64,000 nt of DNA, from contig CM060082.1 of the NCBI GenBank assembly GCA_030533445.1, forward strand, positions 36,457,317 through 36,521,316, in the 5' to 3' direction. The stretch is from Cyprinodon diabolis (Eukaryota > Chordata > Actinopteri > Cyprinodontiformes > Cyprinodontidae). Made by a program: the position numbers and the translations under genes. This document shows positions 33,821-45,997 of the stretch, piece by piece. The notes beneath the pieces were generated by a model, which was given only the letters and a program-made list of their open reading frames with translations, ran no database searches and was not told where the DNA came from. How positions within the stretch are numbered: position 1 is the stretch's first letter; every line of letters starts with the position of its first letter.

Positions 33821-34160
33821 TGACAGTCAGAAGGCGGAATGTAGATGAGGACCCAAGAGCAGAGATGGAGGCTGTTGAAGAGTTCAGCCAGTTTATTTTG
33901 TTGAGGAGGTAACAGAAATAAACAATCCAAAGTAACAAATGCAGGAACCAGAACAGGGTATTACATGGGAGGAGATAGAGATAATCCAGCAAATTAGCTA
34001 TTGTAGAGGAGGAGTATATATACTGGGAATGAACAATGAGTGAGGCAATCAGCTGACTGGGATCAAATGTGGACAGGAAGATCTGAAGGGGAACTAAAGT
34101 GAACTTGGGAAGGAGGGGTGGATAAAACAGATGACAAAAACAAAACCGGTTTGAGGTACC
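33821..34160 (-). mobile_element. LTR-like fragment, minus orientation
   Basis: Minus strand has AATAAA (plus strand TTTATTTTG, near 33894-33900) and then CTCTGCTCTTGGGTCCTC, the usual R-U5 phrase of fish LTRs, ending CTGACTGTCA at 33821. Layout agrees with the solo LTRs in this window, but the U3 end is lost or altered and no duplication was found. Confidence 0.5.
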
Positions 34161-34164
34161 AACA

Positions 34165-36335
34165 GGAAAATAAATGAACGAAACCATTTAATTTGCAAAT
34201 AGAACATTCAGTAAGTCCTCACCAATAAATATACACACCCATGCAGTCTAATAAAAGGTATTGCAGTTAATCTTCTTTCGGCTTTAAGTGCCAGAGGAAT
34301 CATCTTATCCACTGTTTATTGCACATGACCATTTTTGGCACGTTTTCCCTAAAAGCCAGTGCACACACCTGCCAGGCATGCATACTTCTGGTGTTCATAT
34401 TGAGTGAGTTTCAGTAATTTATTGTAGCTGGATGAGATAACAAAATGGATGGGAGTCACAAGAAACAAACGGTTATGCAAATTCATGACAAGAAGAGGAA
34501 GGCCTCATAAAGAAAGAAATAAAACCAGATTGTATTTGGGAGATTCTCTCTCTTCATGGAGGAAGGGGAATTAAGATAATCTTGTGAATTTTCAGTTATT
34601 TATAAAGTGACTTGACCATTTCTTAACTACATTTCCTGGCAAAAAACAACAAATTTACTTTTAATCATTCATGGTTCTGCATAGTATATATAGATTAAAT
34701 AGCATTAGTTGTTATTTATATCTAATTACATAGAGAACTAGATCACTTTCATAGACACATAACTTTCCTTGCCCCAAAGATTATTCTCCTGAGAGGGCAA
34801 GCAAAAATTCTGGTTGATACTTCCGTTTGTGACTTATTTTAATATAGGTCCAGGTATTCACTGCAGAAAAAGTTGTTATTCATGAATGCATTGCTTTGTT
34901 TTTAAGGTAATATTTTTGTTAGGCATTGGTTGGCACTGCTCTGTCCACCTAACAGTGTATCTGCTTCAGTCCTATTACCCATGATGCCCAGTCCATATAT
35001 TTTGAGCAACTCTGGGAGACTTTTTCTTGGAAAAGCAATCGGTGCAAACAAACCGGGTTTATGGGAAGTATTTGGATTTTGAAACAACATTTTTCTTAAT
35101 ATCCTGCCTGATGGAAAACTATAGGAAATAATTAATTGATTACAGGAAACCCTCTTGTTTCAGTTTGAGTGCTCATTAAACTCCTGCTGAAGTCACAAGC
35201 TAAGCCCAGTCTCACTATAGTCAAAGCCCTAAGCAGTAAAACAAGAAAAAATTTTTGTTAACATGTACATTTTAAAACAGACAAGAAATAAAAGCTTTAG
35301 CTAAACTTAGAAGTTTTAAAAAAAAAAGAAAAACTCACTAGTAATAGGCATTTTGCTGTCTTACCAACTGCTGTACAGATAATCAATCCTACAGCAATAA
35401 AACTAAGAGTAATTTGGATACATTATCACAGCTGGCAGAGCATGTTACGTGATACTTCCAAATGCCAGGCCCCTTTCAGATAATCTTTTCAAAATAAAAA
35501 TTCATCTGCCTTTTCTCAGCATTGTTCAGAAGTCTAATGGTTTCCTAAAACATTGTCGTATTTCTTGCCAATCTCCCATAACGGCCAAACTTTTTGAGCA
35601 TACCCCATATTAGTCACCCTGTCTGCAGATTTAACCTGCTGATTTATGCATTTTAGTTTTTTCCCTATTTTCCCTCCCTGTTATGTAAAGGTACGGATGG
35701 ATGTAAACAGCACCCTGCCCCTATATGCTAATCAGTGCGTGTGTGTGTTCAGCAAAAGTGCTGCATCAACAGAATACCAAGACCCCTGACTGAATGGATG
35801 TGTTAATGAGAACTTCATTGGAAATATATTCTTCAGGACCTAACACAGGTTAAAACTGTGCTTTTACAAGTGTGGTTCATTTACCATTTGCGTCCAAGCC
35901 TGTGGTGAAATTTGCATTAACTTTATGAACAATGTGATAGGAATTATTAATCAAAGGAAGAAGGAATTAATAGCTAGACCTTTTAGTATAAGGTCAGACT
36001 ATTTATTTTTAATTTAAGCTTCCTGCCCCGACTTTTTGATGACAGAGGCAACACACATTCTAAATGTTAAATTTTCTCTTGGAAGTCAAGCAATTCTGGA
36101 CTGAATTCTCATTTGCGCTGGCATTATGGCAAGGTGAATGTGCCTAAGTTAGAAATTGGAAAGCAAAGTTAATTTTCCTTTATCACGTATCAAAGCTGAT
36201 TACTTAAAAACAACTCAGATAAATTGTTATTTATTAAAAAAATCCAGTCTAGCAGCTTCTTTTGTATAGGCAGATCTTTACGCCGTTTTTTAATCTCTAA
36301 CCCTGCATTGTTTACCTAACCATCATTCTTCTGTT
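34165..36335. other. No recognisable feature
   Basis: AT-rich, with no coding frame, TIR or tandem repeat that I can support. Confidence 0.4.
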
Positions 36336-36339
36336 TGCA

Positions 36340-37301
36340 TCTTTGATGCAGTGGGGCTGCATCAGGGATTGGCTCAGAGCCCCTTCTTGTTTGCTGTAGT
36401 AATGGACAGGTTGACAGACAAGGTTAAACAGGAATCTCAATGGACCATGATGTTTGCAGATGACATTGTGATCGGGAGTAAGAGCAGGGATCAGGTAGAG
36501 GAAAATCTAGAGAGATAGAGGTAAATGTTTATGAAGGAGAGAGACCAGTGGAGTGGGGCCATGAGGTTTCAGAGAAAAAAATAAAGGAGCAGAGGATTTC
36601 AAATACTTACTGTAGACAGTGCAGAACTATAGCCAGTATGCAAAAGAAGTAAAGAAGCATGGCCAAGCAGGTTGGAATGGGTGGGGAAAAAAAGATGTTT
36701 GCTGTGTTTTTTTTTTTGTGACAATATAGAATGAGCTAGAGTGAAAGGAAAGATCTACTTTAAAGTCAGTGGCACTGAGGAAGAGACAGCAGGCAGAGCT
36801 GGAAGTAGTAGAGATGGAGATCTTGAGTTTTTTTTAGGAGGAACAAGGATGTATAGGATCAGGAATGAGTACTGTAGACGGGTCAGGCAAAGAGCAGTTC
36901 AAAAAGCCCTTATGATAACAATCAAACCGAGGCACATGACGTTGGCCAGTATGGGCGAGTCAAGACCTCAACCTGGGGCGAGGCCAGGCCTGATGGGACC
37001 CCATTCCCCAGTGGGCCCACCACCTGCAGGGGAAATTATCAGGGACAGTTCCTAAGAGAATTGGACAACAGTCAGAGGGTCATACCATGTTAGAAATTTT
37101 AGAATTAAAGCCAGAGAGACCAGAATGCCATGGTTTGGACAAAGGAAGGACAATGAGTATATTGGTAGAAGAAGGTTGAGACTGGAACTGCCAGACAGGA
37201 GGCCTAGAGTAATTCGAAGACCAGGATTTATGGATGGAATTAAAGAGAACACAAAGTTAGTTGGTATGATAGAAAAGAAAATTGAAGATAGGGTCAGATG
37301 G
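36340..37301 (+). pseudogene. LINE reverse transcriptase, 3' half, split by an LTR
   Basis: From 36350 the translation gives VGLHQGLAQSPFLFAVVMD, then WTMMFADDIVIGSKSRDQVE with an intact FADD box (about 36448-36459), then a KYLL-like stretch at about 36600, then RIRNEYCRR at about 36860. A foreign or unalignable block occupies about 36920-37075. The frame resumes as RMPWFGQRKDNEYIGRRRL and ends EDRVRW at 37301, where the solo LTR begins. After it the frame continues at 37942 with WRPMNCCGDP, the usual LINE C terminus. Family not named; it resembles RTE/L2-like fish LINEs. Numerous stops show it is old. Confidence 0.75.
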
Positions 37302-37941
37302 TGTCATGATCTCGGCGCTGATGGTTTGGTTTTTTCCTTTGCTCATTGCTCCCTGTCTAATTGGTTCTGCAGCTGATTATCGCCGATCATTTCCACCTGG
37401 TTCCTCTACTATTTAAATTGTGTGTTTGCCTCCCATCAGCGCCAGGTTATTCTTGTGTTTTTGTGATACGTTCCCTAGCAATCTGTAGTCTGCCTGTTTC
37501 CCTGATATTGACCAGTTTCTGCCCTGAGGATTTCGAGTTTTTGCTTTGCCCCTGTCCGCTCTGTTTGTCCTGTCTGACCCTGGATTCTACCGGCTTCTGA
37601 ACCTGGAACTGTCGTCTGACTTCGGCCTTGGATTTCCCTTCTGGACTCTGTTGCTGCTCGGCGTCTGCTGCGCGCTCTCTAGGAACTCTGGGGGCGTCTC
37701 CCGCCGCAACTGCAGTCAAAGCTCCGCAAACGGACTGAACTTTGAATCAGGTCAGTGACTTTGCTCCAAGTCGTGTTAAGCTCCATTTCCAGTCACTGAT
37801 CTGTATTCTCCCGTTTCTGCAGAGATCCGCCCCGCAGCAGACGAGCAGCCCCGCGCACCTGTTTAGTTAAATAAACGCTTTGAACTTTCCCACTGCCTGT
37901 CTCGCCTCGAATTCTGGGTCCTACATTCTGAGCTCATTACA
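37302..37941 (+). mobile_element. Solo LTR, plus orientation (640 bp, 5-bp TSD), nested in a LINE
   Basis: Begins TGTCATGATCTC and ends GAGCTCATTACA (imperfect inverted ends, TG...CA), with a perfect GATGG duplication at 37297-37301 and 37942-37946. AATAAA at 37869-37874 lies about 70 bp from the end, and a TATTTAAA box near 37406 could serve as TATA. It interrupts the LINE coding region exactly between the codons for RW and WR (one copy of the duplication restores the reading). Frames inside (37361-37758) have no domain. Confidence 0.9.
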
Positions 37942-37990
37942 GATGGAGACCAATGAACTGCTGTGGTGACCCCTGAAAGGGAGAAGAACT
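37942..37990 (+). pseudogene. LINE C terminus after the LTR
   Basis: Continuation of the LINE at 36340-37301: translation WRPMNCCGDP then stop, followed by GAAAGGGAGAAGAA, the usual short 3' end of this LINE group. Confidence 0.7.
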
Positions 37991-38630
37991 ACCAATTTTG
38001 TACCAATTTTCCCGGCAAACCATAGTAACAAATTAAGTCTAACTTTGAATATAGTATTGCTTAAGACTCTACAAATAGTGGAGCAGCCGAAAGTAGAAGA
38101 TGGGGTTAAGACAGTTAATCGAGTCGATGAGCGCGTTATCTAAAAGTGCCACTTGCTTCCTCCCACTGGAATCCCTTCTGTCCCAGATAGTTGCAGAGCA
38201 TGATAAGGATGACAGAGCTCTCATAATAATAATAAAAAAATCTATATGCTCTGGATTTAACTGACTAACAGATTCTTGGGCAGCGGAGGCATTTATGAGG
38301 GTCACTCATAAAAGAAAAAGAACATCTGAGATGGAGAGAGGGAAAAAAATCATTACTCTCCTGTTTTATGCCTGCTTATCATGCTCCAACAGCTCTCCAC
38401 CTTATAAAGAAAGCAAAAGAAAACACATTCAGACAGGAGAAGAATATTCCTGCTTTTTTATGCACATTAGGTGTTGGGGCCGCAACAAAAATTTTATCTC
38501 ATCATTTATTGATAATGTAAATTATTCAGCCAAACGGTATGAGGCCGCGTGCAGAATAACAGAAGTTTGAGTGTGGAGTTAAGGCTGATGGGGAATTATG
38601 GTGGTGTGATTTTTGAGGTCAAATCACAAA
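37991..38630. other. No recognisable feature
   Basis: AT-rich with no supported element. Frames at 38069-38305 (minus) and 38295-38570 (plus) lack domains. Confidence 0.4.
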
Positions 38631-38635
38631 GAGGG

Positions 38636-39150
38636 GAAAGTATTCATACCTCCTCAACTGCGACATTGTCATAGTATGGCATTTTATCTGGTAGATCATC
38701 AATTCTTTCCAAAGACACTCAAATAAAGTCTCACTGATTTGGGTTTATCTGTGAAATTTTTAAATACCCGATAGGTTTGATTGAATTTAGTTGTGGACTT
38801 GGACTAGACCATTTTATTTACACATGATGGGTTTTCTGGCTGTTTATTTAAAATTATTGCCTTGCCAAATGTTAAACCTCAATCTCTCGTGTAATTGCAG
38901 CTTTTGCTGAAGCATCCACACAGCATGATGCTGTCACTACAAAAAAATTGTGTGGGGGTTCATAAGTATCACACACATACCATTTTTATATGGGTCAAAA
39001 ACTTTATCTTTGTCTCATTGGAACATATCACCTGCATTCACATCTGATGTTTCTCCTACTTAAATTGTGGCAAACTGAAACCATACCAAACTCTTTAAAT
39101 GTATATTTCTACAACACCTTTATGTTGTCTCTGTCGTTATTTATTGAATT
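38636..39150 (-). mobile_element. Decayed Tc1-like element
   Basis: Left arm text AAAGTATTCATACCTCCTCA, then TTGTGGACTTGGACTAGACC, AGCATGATGCTGTCACTAC, TCTCATTGGAACATATCACC and ATTGTGGCAAACTGAAACC reproduce, in order, the reverse of a fish Tc1 transposase (usual CAACATGATGCTGCCACC, TCTCATCTGACCAGAGCACC, CTTGTGGCAAACTGCAAAC). No open frame remains. Confidence 0.65.
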
Positions 39151-39154
39151 TGTC

Positions 39155-40185
39155 ATTGTAAGAACTTGTCTACTGTGATAGACATAATCTAAAAATAGAA
39201 ATCCAGAAATCGCAATATATTATTTTTTTTACTATTTATTTGTATGATACAGCTATAAATAAGTATTTGAACACCTGTCTATCAGCTAGAATTCTGACCC
39301 TCGAAAATCTGTTAATCTGCATTCAAAATGTCCACTTCCACTCCATTTATTATTCTAAATTAGATGCACCTGTTTGAGGTTGTTAGCTGCATAAAGGCAC
39401 CTGTCCACCCCATACAGTCAGTAAGAATCCAACCACTAACATGGCCAAAACCAAAGAACTTACCAAAGACACAAAACACAAAATGGAACACCTTCAAAAG
39501 GCTGGAAAGGCCTACAAAAATTGGACGCAGCTTGGTGAGAAAAGGTCCACTGTTGGAGCAATCATTAGAAAATGGAAGAAGTTAAACATGACTGTCGATC
39601 TCCCTTGGACTGGGTCTCCATGCAAGATCTTAACTCCTGGGGTCTCAATGATCCTAAGAAAGATGAGAAATCATCCCAGAACTACACGGGAGGAGCTGAT
39701 AAATGACCTGAAATGAGTTGGGACCACCGTTTCCATGGTTAGTGTTGGTAATACACTAAGACGTCAAAGTTAGAAATGTTGCTTGGCATTGAAGGTTCCC
39801 CTACTTAAACAAGCAAGTCAAGGTTCATCTTAAGTTTGCCAATGACCATTTGGATGTTCCAGAGGCGTCATGAGAGAAAGTCATGAAGTCAGATTGGTTT
39901 GGAGGAAGACGAATGATATAGTACCATCCCTAGAACACCATCTCTACTGTGAAGCATGGGGGTGGTAGCATCATGTTTTGTGGGTGTTTTTCTGCACATG
40001 GGACAGGCGACTGCACTCTATTAAGGAGAGGAGGACCATGTATTGCGAGATATTTGGGAACAACCTCTTTCCCTCAGGTACAGCATTGAAGATTGGTCGA
40101 TGCTGGGTCTTCCAACACGACAATGACCCAATTTACATAGCCAGGATAACCAAGGAGTGGCTCTGGAGGAAAACGGTACGACTAG
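39155..40185 (+). mobile_element. Tc1-like transposon, 3'-truncated and decayed
   Basis: Left arm (about 39160-39440) has GACATAATCTAAAAATAGAA and AATAAGTATTTGAACACCTG, the terminal signature of a second Tc1 family. The transposase start follows at 39441 ([12 protein letters not shown]). Its right third and right arm are missing beyond about 40185. A different family from the intact copy at 21160. Confidence 0.8.
39441..40185 (+). pseudogene. Tc1 transposase remnant
   Basis: Open for about 91 codons from the ATG at 39441: MAKTKELTK, an HTH region, [17 protein letters not shown], then a stop at 39716 after EELINDLK. Further on, in broken frames, come the text coding KVMKSD (first catalytic Asp, near 39880), an internal deletion right after it, [17 protein letters not shown] sequence near 39955, and WVFQHDNDP (second Asp, near 40110-40130). 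The ENLW region with the catalytic Glu is absent, so the triad is incomplete. Confidence 0.8.
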
Positions 40186-41143
40186 TTTACTAACTCTACC
40201 CTTTTTCCTATGTGGTTTGCATGGACAACTATTGATAATGAAGCAGAGTGGAAATATCTGGAGAAGGTGAGCATTAATCCTCCTTAACATGCACCGTTAG
40301 ATCCTCATCTGGAGTGGATAACTACAAAAATGACCACCCTTTCACACTAGTTTGGTGTGCAACTGTGCATTGGAGTTCGACTGTGTTTTCATAATGACCC
40401 ACACAGGACCAAAACTACAGGTGTTAAAGAATCCCTAATGTAAGTTAACAGCTAATTTTTCTGTAATGGTGTTATTGTGAATTATTGAAGTAGTTTAAGA
40501 AAGTGGCCTGATCTATTTAATCTCTCAAAGTACAGTGTTATTTGTATTCCTTTTAATAGTTTGAAGCTGGTCTGAATTTCACTTTTTTAATAAAAAAAGG
40601 TCCAAAGGAAATTCTATGTAATTCCCTTTGAAGACTATGGTGAAATATTCTACGTTAAGAGCTCAGAACTGCACAGACAGACAGACAGACAGACAGATAG
40701 ATAACCCTTTTCCCGTTCCACTTTTCTGTGTCAGACACAAGCTTAGTTTTTAACTTGCTGTTTATCCACATCAGACAATCCTCAGGGGTTGCCGAGCATG
40801 AAACAAGTAAAGAACTGATGGAAGTTAAGGTATACTGCTATGTTTACGGTCTGTGACAGAACGTTCAACACAGCAGCTGTGAGAGAACAGCGGGGTGGTT
40901 TCGATAAAATCTAACAACAGATGTGGTTATACCATTCGTAATCCAAAAGTCGCAGCTTGATGAATGGACTCCTTACCTTTTTTACTCTGCCAGGGAGAAT
41001 TTCATCTCCCTCTCCATTCTCATTAGCTGCCCATCTGAGGGCTGGGATTGATGCCTAACACACCAGGAGGCAGTGTTCAGTTGTGGCTTTCCCATTACTT
41101 TCTGTTGTGCTGAGTGACTCAGTTTGAACGTTTAAGAGAAACG
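40186..41143. other. No gene; (CAGA)n microsatellite at 40676-40702
   Basis: AT-rich to mixed. CAGACAGACAGACAGACAGA followed by TAGATA is the only clear feature. Confidence 0.5.
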
Positions 41144-41219
41144 ATGGCACAGCCACATGGAACCACTCTCGGCTGGATAACAGCCACTGCTGGGACACTC
41201 ACAGATCATTTAGCTCCAG
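41144..41219 (+). other. Candidate short first coding exon (speculative)
   Basis: ATG in a fair Kozak context (ACGATGG) opens 25 codons plus one base (MAQPHGTTLG..., ending HLAP) and runs into CAG then GTAAGG, a strong splice donor at 41220. Local GC is higher than the surroundings. I do not recognise the peptide. It could be chance, or an unconserved or lineage-specific exon. No partner exon was found. Confidence 0.15.
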
Positions 41220-41221
41220 GT

Positions 41222-44145
41222 AAGGTCAACTCTGCTCTATGTACCTGGGGCTTTTATCTGACTTCTCTGGGAGAGTGATAGCTTTCAGTTAACCTTTGCT
41301 ATCTAATGCTATTTATTTCCAGAATAATGATGGGAGATTTTGTTTGATGGCACATGAAAGCCCAAGGAGTTTTTAACTAAAAAATTCATTAATCAGATTC
41401 AGTACTTGATATACACTAGAAAGTCTCCTGCAAATGCTTGATGAGTTCTTCCTACTCATTAGTGAGTGATTGTTGAACTTTTAATTTTCTTTATTGGAGA
41501 TGATTAGCACATGCCTGTTTGGCCCAGCCATAGTAGGGAACAAAATTTGTACAATGCACAAAAGAACAAAACAAACTGTTAAAAACTAAATCACAGAACG
41601 GAGAAAATCAGCCCACTTAATGAGAGCTCCAACTAAGGAGCTGTAGTTCAAATCCTCTAACATCATAGAATTACAAGCCCATCAAGACTTACCCTCTTGA
41701 TCTTGATGGCTGATTGTGGGCTATCTTACCCTACCAGGAATAAGAACAGACACCTAACAGGTTTTTTGTGCTTCTTCAGAAAATACTTTGTAAGGATAAC
41801 AGATTTTAGTGAAGAGACACTGTCCCTCTTTGTGCTGAAAAAGCATTGCTTCACCACTGACTGAAGAAAGCTAAAGCAAGAATAGCCCTGGGATTTTCTC
41901 TGTAGACGCAGAATGCCCTTTCTCCGATTTTTCATCAAGGCGAAGAATACTAAACTATTGTGTTTGGGCAAATTATTTTAGGATTTAACAGACAAATATC
42001 TCATTTCATTGTGTTATGTTTCTTTGCTTGAACTGCATAAGGCCATAGCACAACCAGGGTGAGCCGAAGCTGAGGGAAGTCAGTGTTTCAAACTTTATGC
42101 CATTTACTTTTCCCACTGGCCAAAAAAAAAGGGTAAACCTGCAAAGAATTGGCTTATAGTGGTAGTGGGATCAGCTCACTGACCCTCATCAAATGACTCA
42201 GCAAGCTAAAAATGGCTCGTCTCCAACTAGCATATAGTGGGAACAGCAGACTTGTGTTGACCCACTACCTTACATGATACTCTTGAGCGCAACGTACATA
42301 TGTCACAACATCACGCCAGTCGATGATACAGTAGCCATCATTTCTTCCACTGTGGTTATTACCAAGCTTGTCTTTGCTTTTTAGTCAGTCTGCCATAGTA
42401 TTGCACCAGCAGTCAAACACACATTTTTATTACGGGGACCTATAGGTACATGTGGCTTAAATGGGTGGCTATATTTGCCATAGTTGCTGTTTTTCAGACA
42501 CCCATGGTTAATTGATATTGTTCAAAAGTTTGTATACTTAACAAAACTTAACCAATAGTCAGGTCAAGAATTTACTCTGGTATCATTTTGTGCATCAGAA
42601 GCAGAAAGACAAGAAAAGTTGGAGGACCTCAGTTTTAAAAGATAATGCCCCTTAGCTTTGAGGGCTTTAAATTACCACCAAAGTAATACATTAACTCCTG
42701 TGATGGCCTTTTGACAAGCCATTTAGAATCAATGGTCAACATTGATTGTCAGCCTTAGCCAGAGTACTGTTCCAATTCACAAGAACAAGAAGACAGAAGA
42801 CGAACAAAGTCCCCAGATCTTGTTCTCGCCCTGCTCTCTTTACCGAGCATGCATCAGAGCAGACTTGTCTGTTCTTGAGAGTAACAGCTTTCCCAGCATG
42901 CACCGCGGCTGTAGCAGCTGCCAGTGGAGCGCTCACAGAGCTCAGAGTATTAAGATAAAAGTTCTCTTTTCTGTTGTTGTTGTTCTATAAAAGTACATTT
43001 TAGATCATTTGAGGTGAGAACATTAAACTTTTAAGGATCACTATATGGTCCATATACTGATTTACCCTGAATGCCCTTGATAAATGATCAATTTTGAGAG
43101 GTTATTTAAAATAAAATTAAAATACTGATGGGATTTATTGAATTCTTTTAAACAGTAAAAAAACAGTTAAACTAAAAAGTAATTACACTTTTAAAGTACA
43201 AGTTTTCCTTTTTAAAGGGCGTTGTATTTTATTTATTTCTAATATGGTTTATTGGCGTTTAATTTCTGTTCAGCTGTTGAAAATATTTGTGGGAAGGGGA
43301 TGACACCTTTCTTAAGTCAAAGTACAGAGGGCTACAAATCTTGAGCATGAAATACATTTCTATACTGTTGTCCATTGTAGACCCAAGAGGCATTCAGAGA
43401 CCTGCTAACTGAAGGCTTCCAGGAAAAATAATACATAGAGAAGATTGAGTTTCTATGCTCCTTAGATCTGGAAAAATCCTGGGATTTGCAGAAGCTGTTG
43501 CCTATTTGAAATCAGGACTGAAAACAGTTTTTTCAACTTGAGGTCATATCTAAAAATTGAAATGTGCCAAAGTATGTATTTGAAGATTTATATTGAGTTA
43601 TTTTTTGTATCTGCATTTCTTATTCAACTATAGATAAACAAAATAAATAAAAGTATAAACAAATACAATTCTAATGTATAACGATTTAGTCCGCAGATCT
43701 CAACTGAAACTATAACCAACATTTTGGAATAAGTGAGAAACTAATTCCCTCTTGTTCTCATGCTAGAGCTGTAAATCCATTCTCTATGTTGCGATGCAGT
43801 CCCACCCCAAAAAGTCAGAGCAATACCCTTAGAGTGACTAGAACTGAAAAATACTTTTTCTTATGCCAGGTGAAACACCCTCAAGGATCAAGCAGATAAA
43901 GTTGGCTTCCTTGCATTCAAGTAACTAGGATTACCTGGATAACTGAGAATCAGTACCAACATGTAGCTTCAGGGTTTGTTTGACTTGATAAGCTTCTCTG
44001 CAGTGTAACCTAACATGGAGCACACCAATACTGAAGCAGCTCAGGCATGTTAGGTATATTTTCTATTCTTCTCTGAAGAACAGAGGGACACTATTTCAAG
44101 TGTGATCTATAATCTACTGTATATACCTGGATATACTGTATATAT
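41222..44145. other. No recognisable feature
   Basis: AT-rich. A GC-richer island at 42730-42960 has overlapping frames on both strands but no domain. Nothing else supported. Confidence 0.4.
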
Positions 44146-44149
44146 ATTG

Positions 44150-44275
44150 TCTATTCTTAATGCACCTTTTTCCTCCTTGTTTCACCTTCTTTAACTTCTA
44201 TGCTTCTATGCAGTGAATTTCTCCACTGTGAGATCAATAAAGCTCATCTAATCTAATCTAATATAACAGCAAAAT
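44150..44275 (+). mobile_element. LINE 3' tail with (CTAAT)n
   Basis: TGAATTTCTCCACTGTGAGA followed by TCAATAAAGCTCATCTAATC and further CTAAT units is the standard 3' tail of Rex1/L2-like fish LINEs (usual TGAATTTCCCCACTGTGGGATCAATAAAG). Confidence 0.65.
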
Positions 44276-44446
44276 AGCTGCATGCATCATAGTTCAAAAT
44301 TATTCAGAATTACTTCAGTAATTTAAAAAAATAAATGTAATGTTTCATGTACAGCAATATATAGACAGCTTTATTGTTATCGGATCTATTAGAAATAGAG
44401 ATGACTAAATACAGAAACAATTATCTATCTATTAAAACAATAGCTC

Positions 44447-44860
44447 AATCATGGGAGGAGCATTAAGATTGTGGATAAGTATAAATATCTCTGTGTTTAT
44501 CTGGACGAGGGACTAGACTGGAGACCCAACTGTCAAAAAGAAGGCAAAAAGCATACTTTGCTTCGTTACAAAGCATAGGTCCTTCAATGTTTAACTTTTG
44601 TTAGAGTATGATATCTCCTGCCGTCATCGGTTTGGATAGCACCATTACGGCAAAGAGGTAAATAAAAAAATGCCCAGCAGGTTGGTTCGTTCTAGTAAAA
44701 TCTCTGGAAGGGGTTCTCCAAAGTAACATGCTTCATAAAATAAAGCGTCTTTGTCAGAAAGTTTAAAACAAGACCATTGTCATTAGTAAGAAATTCCTTC
44801 AGATCTGCTACAATACAGACTACAACAGCAAATCTTCCCTGCACATCTTTTGCCATCTAA
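44447..44860 (+). pseudogene. Rex1/L2-like LINE C-terminal fragment
   Basis: Translation gives VDKYKYLCVYLDEGLDWRPN, then KKKAKSILCFVTKHRSFNV in a second frame, matching the conserved NYKYLGVYLDxxLDW and the following LYFLRRLRSFNV block after the RT catalytic core. Beyond it the similarity fades through 44860 (NKKMPSRLVRSSKISG in place of the KRLNKLVRKASSVLG region). Confidence 0.65.
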
Positions 44861-45277
44861 GCATTGATAATTTCGTGCAGTGAAATTGCAAACCTCAACC
44901 AGCATACATTGAAAATGGCTAACTCACCCTGTTTTTAAATAATCTCTTACAGTAACAGGTATTTATTCTCTTTTGATTTTAACTCAGCTTGAGCTTTATT
45001 GTTGTTATTGTTTTATGGTTTTACCTGTTAAGGTTTATTTGATTTCTTCTTTTGGAGTTTTAAGTTGTTTCCCACGTCTTACAAGAAAACACACCATTCT
45101 CCACCTGACCCTGCAAAGACGAGCAGGCATAGACAGAGGATGGATTTGTAGTTCACAGCTTGTGTATCATATTGACAGAAGTGATTTTACTGACATCCAT
45201 GTAACTGAGGCTCCAGCTTTACTGAAAACAACTGCAAAATTCTGCCCAATTATATATTCACACCCATATCCCGTCTG

Positions 45278-45992
45278 TGTTGGGATCTGGGGATGTACCA
45301 CCTCTCTCCAGCAGAGTGCGCCATGGGTCTCCTGGGCTGGAGCCCTCCAGCACACCTGGAGCTCGTCAGCCCATCAGGAGACCTTCCCTACATAAGCAGC
45401 TGCCAGACCTTCCTTAAACGCCGCTGTGTTGACCTAGTTTGGTTTGCAAACCTGAGCCTCTGTTATCTGAAAGAATCTTAGTCATCTCAAGTGAGAAACC
45501 TGATTCTAATCTGCCTCTGTCTTTGCTCACAGGAAACCTGTCTCAAGTCTGAAGCTTTGGATGAGCTTAACCTGCCTGACAGCCCTGGTGAGCCAAACCT
45601 GAAGATTCCAATCTGGATATCTCCTGCTGCTCTCAGAGAAGAGCTGGAAACTCTGATCAAGGTCTGCCATTCAAAGTCAGAAGCTAGACGCTGCTGCTGC
45701 TTGTGCACTCTGCTGAACCAACAGTCTCTGGACCCAACGGTTCCCTCTCTCACAAGTAAAGCCTGGACTTCTTCAAGGTAGACTCTGAATTATCTTAAGA
45801 CTCAATTAATCATCTGACTGTCTGGCTAATTTAACTGTCCATCTCTGCAGACATCAGTGAACCCAACCCGGAGCAGTACCTGATCCAGTTCATGTCTTTG
45901 TGTGAAAACTTATTTCAATAAACTCTGTTAAACTTTTACTCAGCCTCCATTTGTGTTCTGCATGTGGGTTTAACCTTAAACCAATCGTGACA
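45278..45992 (+). mobile_element. Solo LTR, plus orientation (715 bp, 5-bp TSD)
   Basis: Starts TGTTGGGATC, ends AATCGTGACA, flanked by a perfect GTCTG duplication (45273-45277 and 45993-45997). AATAAA at 45917-45922, followed by GCCTCCATTTGTGTTCTGCA, the usual U5 phrase. Its 3' terminus resembles that of the LTR at 10072 (CTGCATGTG near both). The frame 45491-45781 is open but has no domain. GTAGACT after CTTCAAG near 45777 and a T-rich tract ending CTGCAG at 45850 look like splice signals inside the LTR. Confidence 0.88.
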
Positions 45993-45997
45993 GTCTG

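Noticed and set aside
33821..34160. Assigning exact ends and target duplication to this LTR-like fragment
   Set aside because: No pair of 5-bp flanks matches at any plausible end; only the R-U5 side is convincing.
37361..37758. Overlapping frames on both strands
   Set aside because: They fall within the solo LTR 37302-37941 and show no domain.
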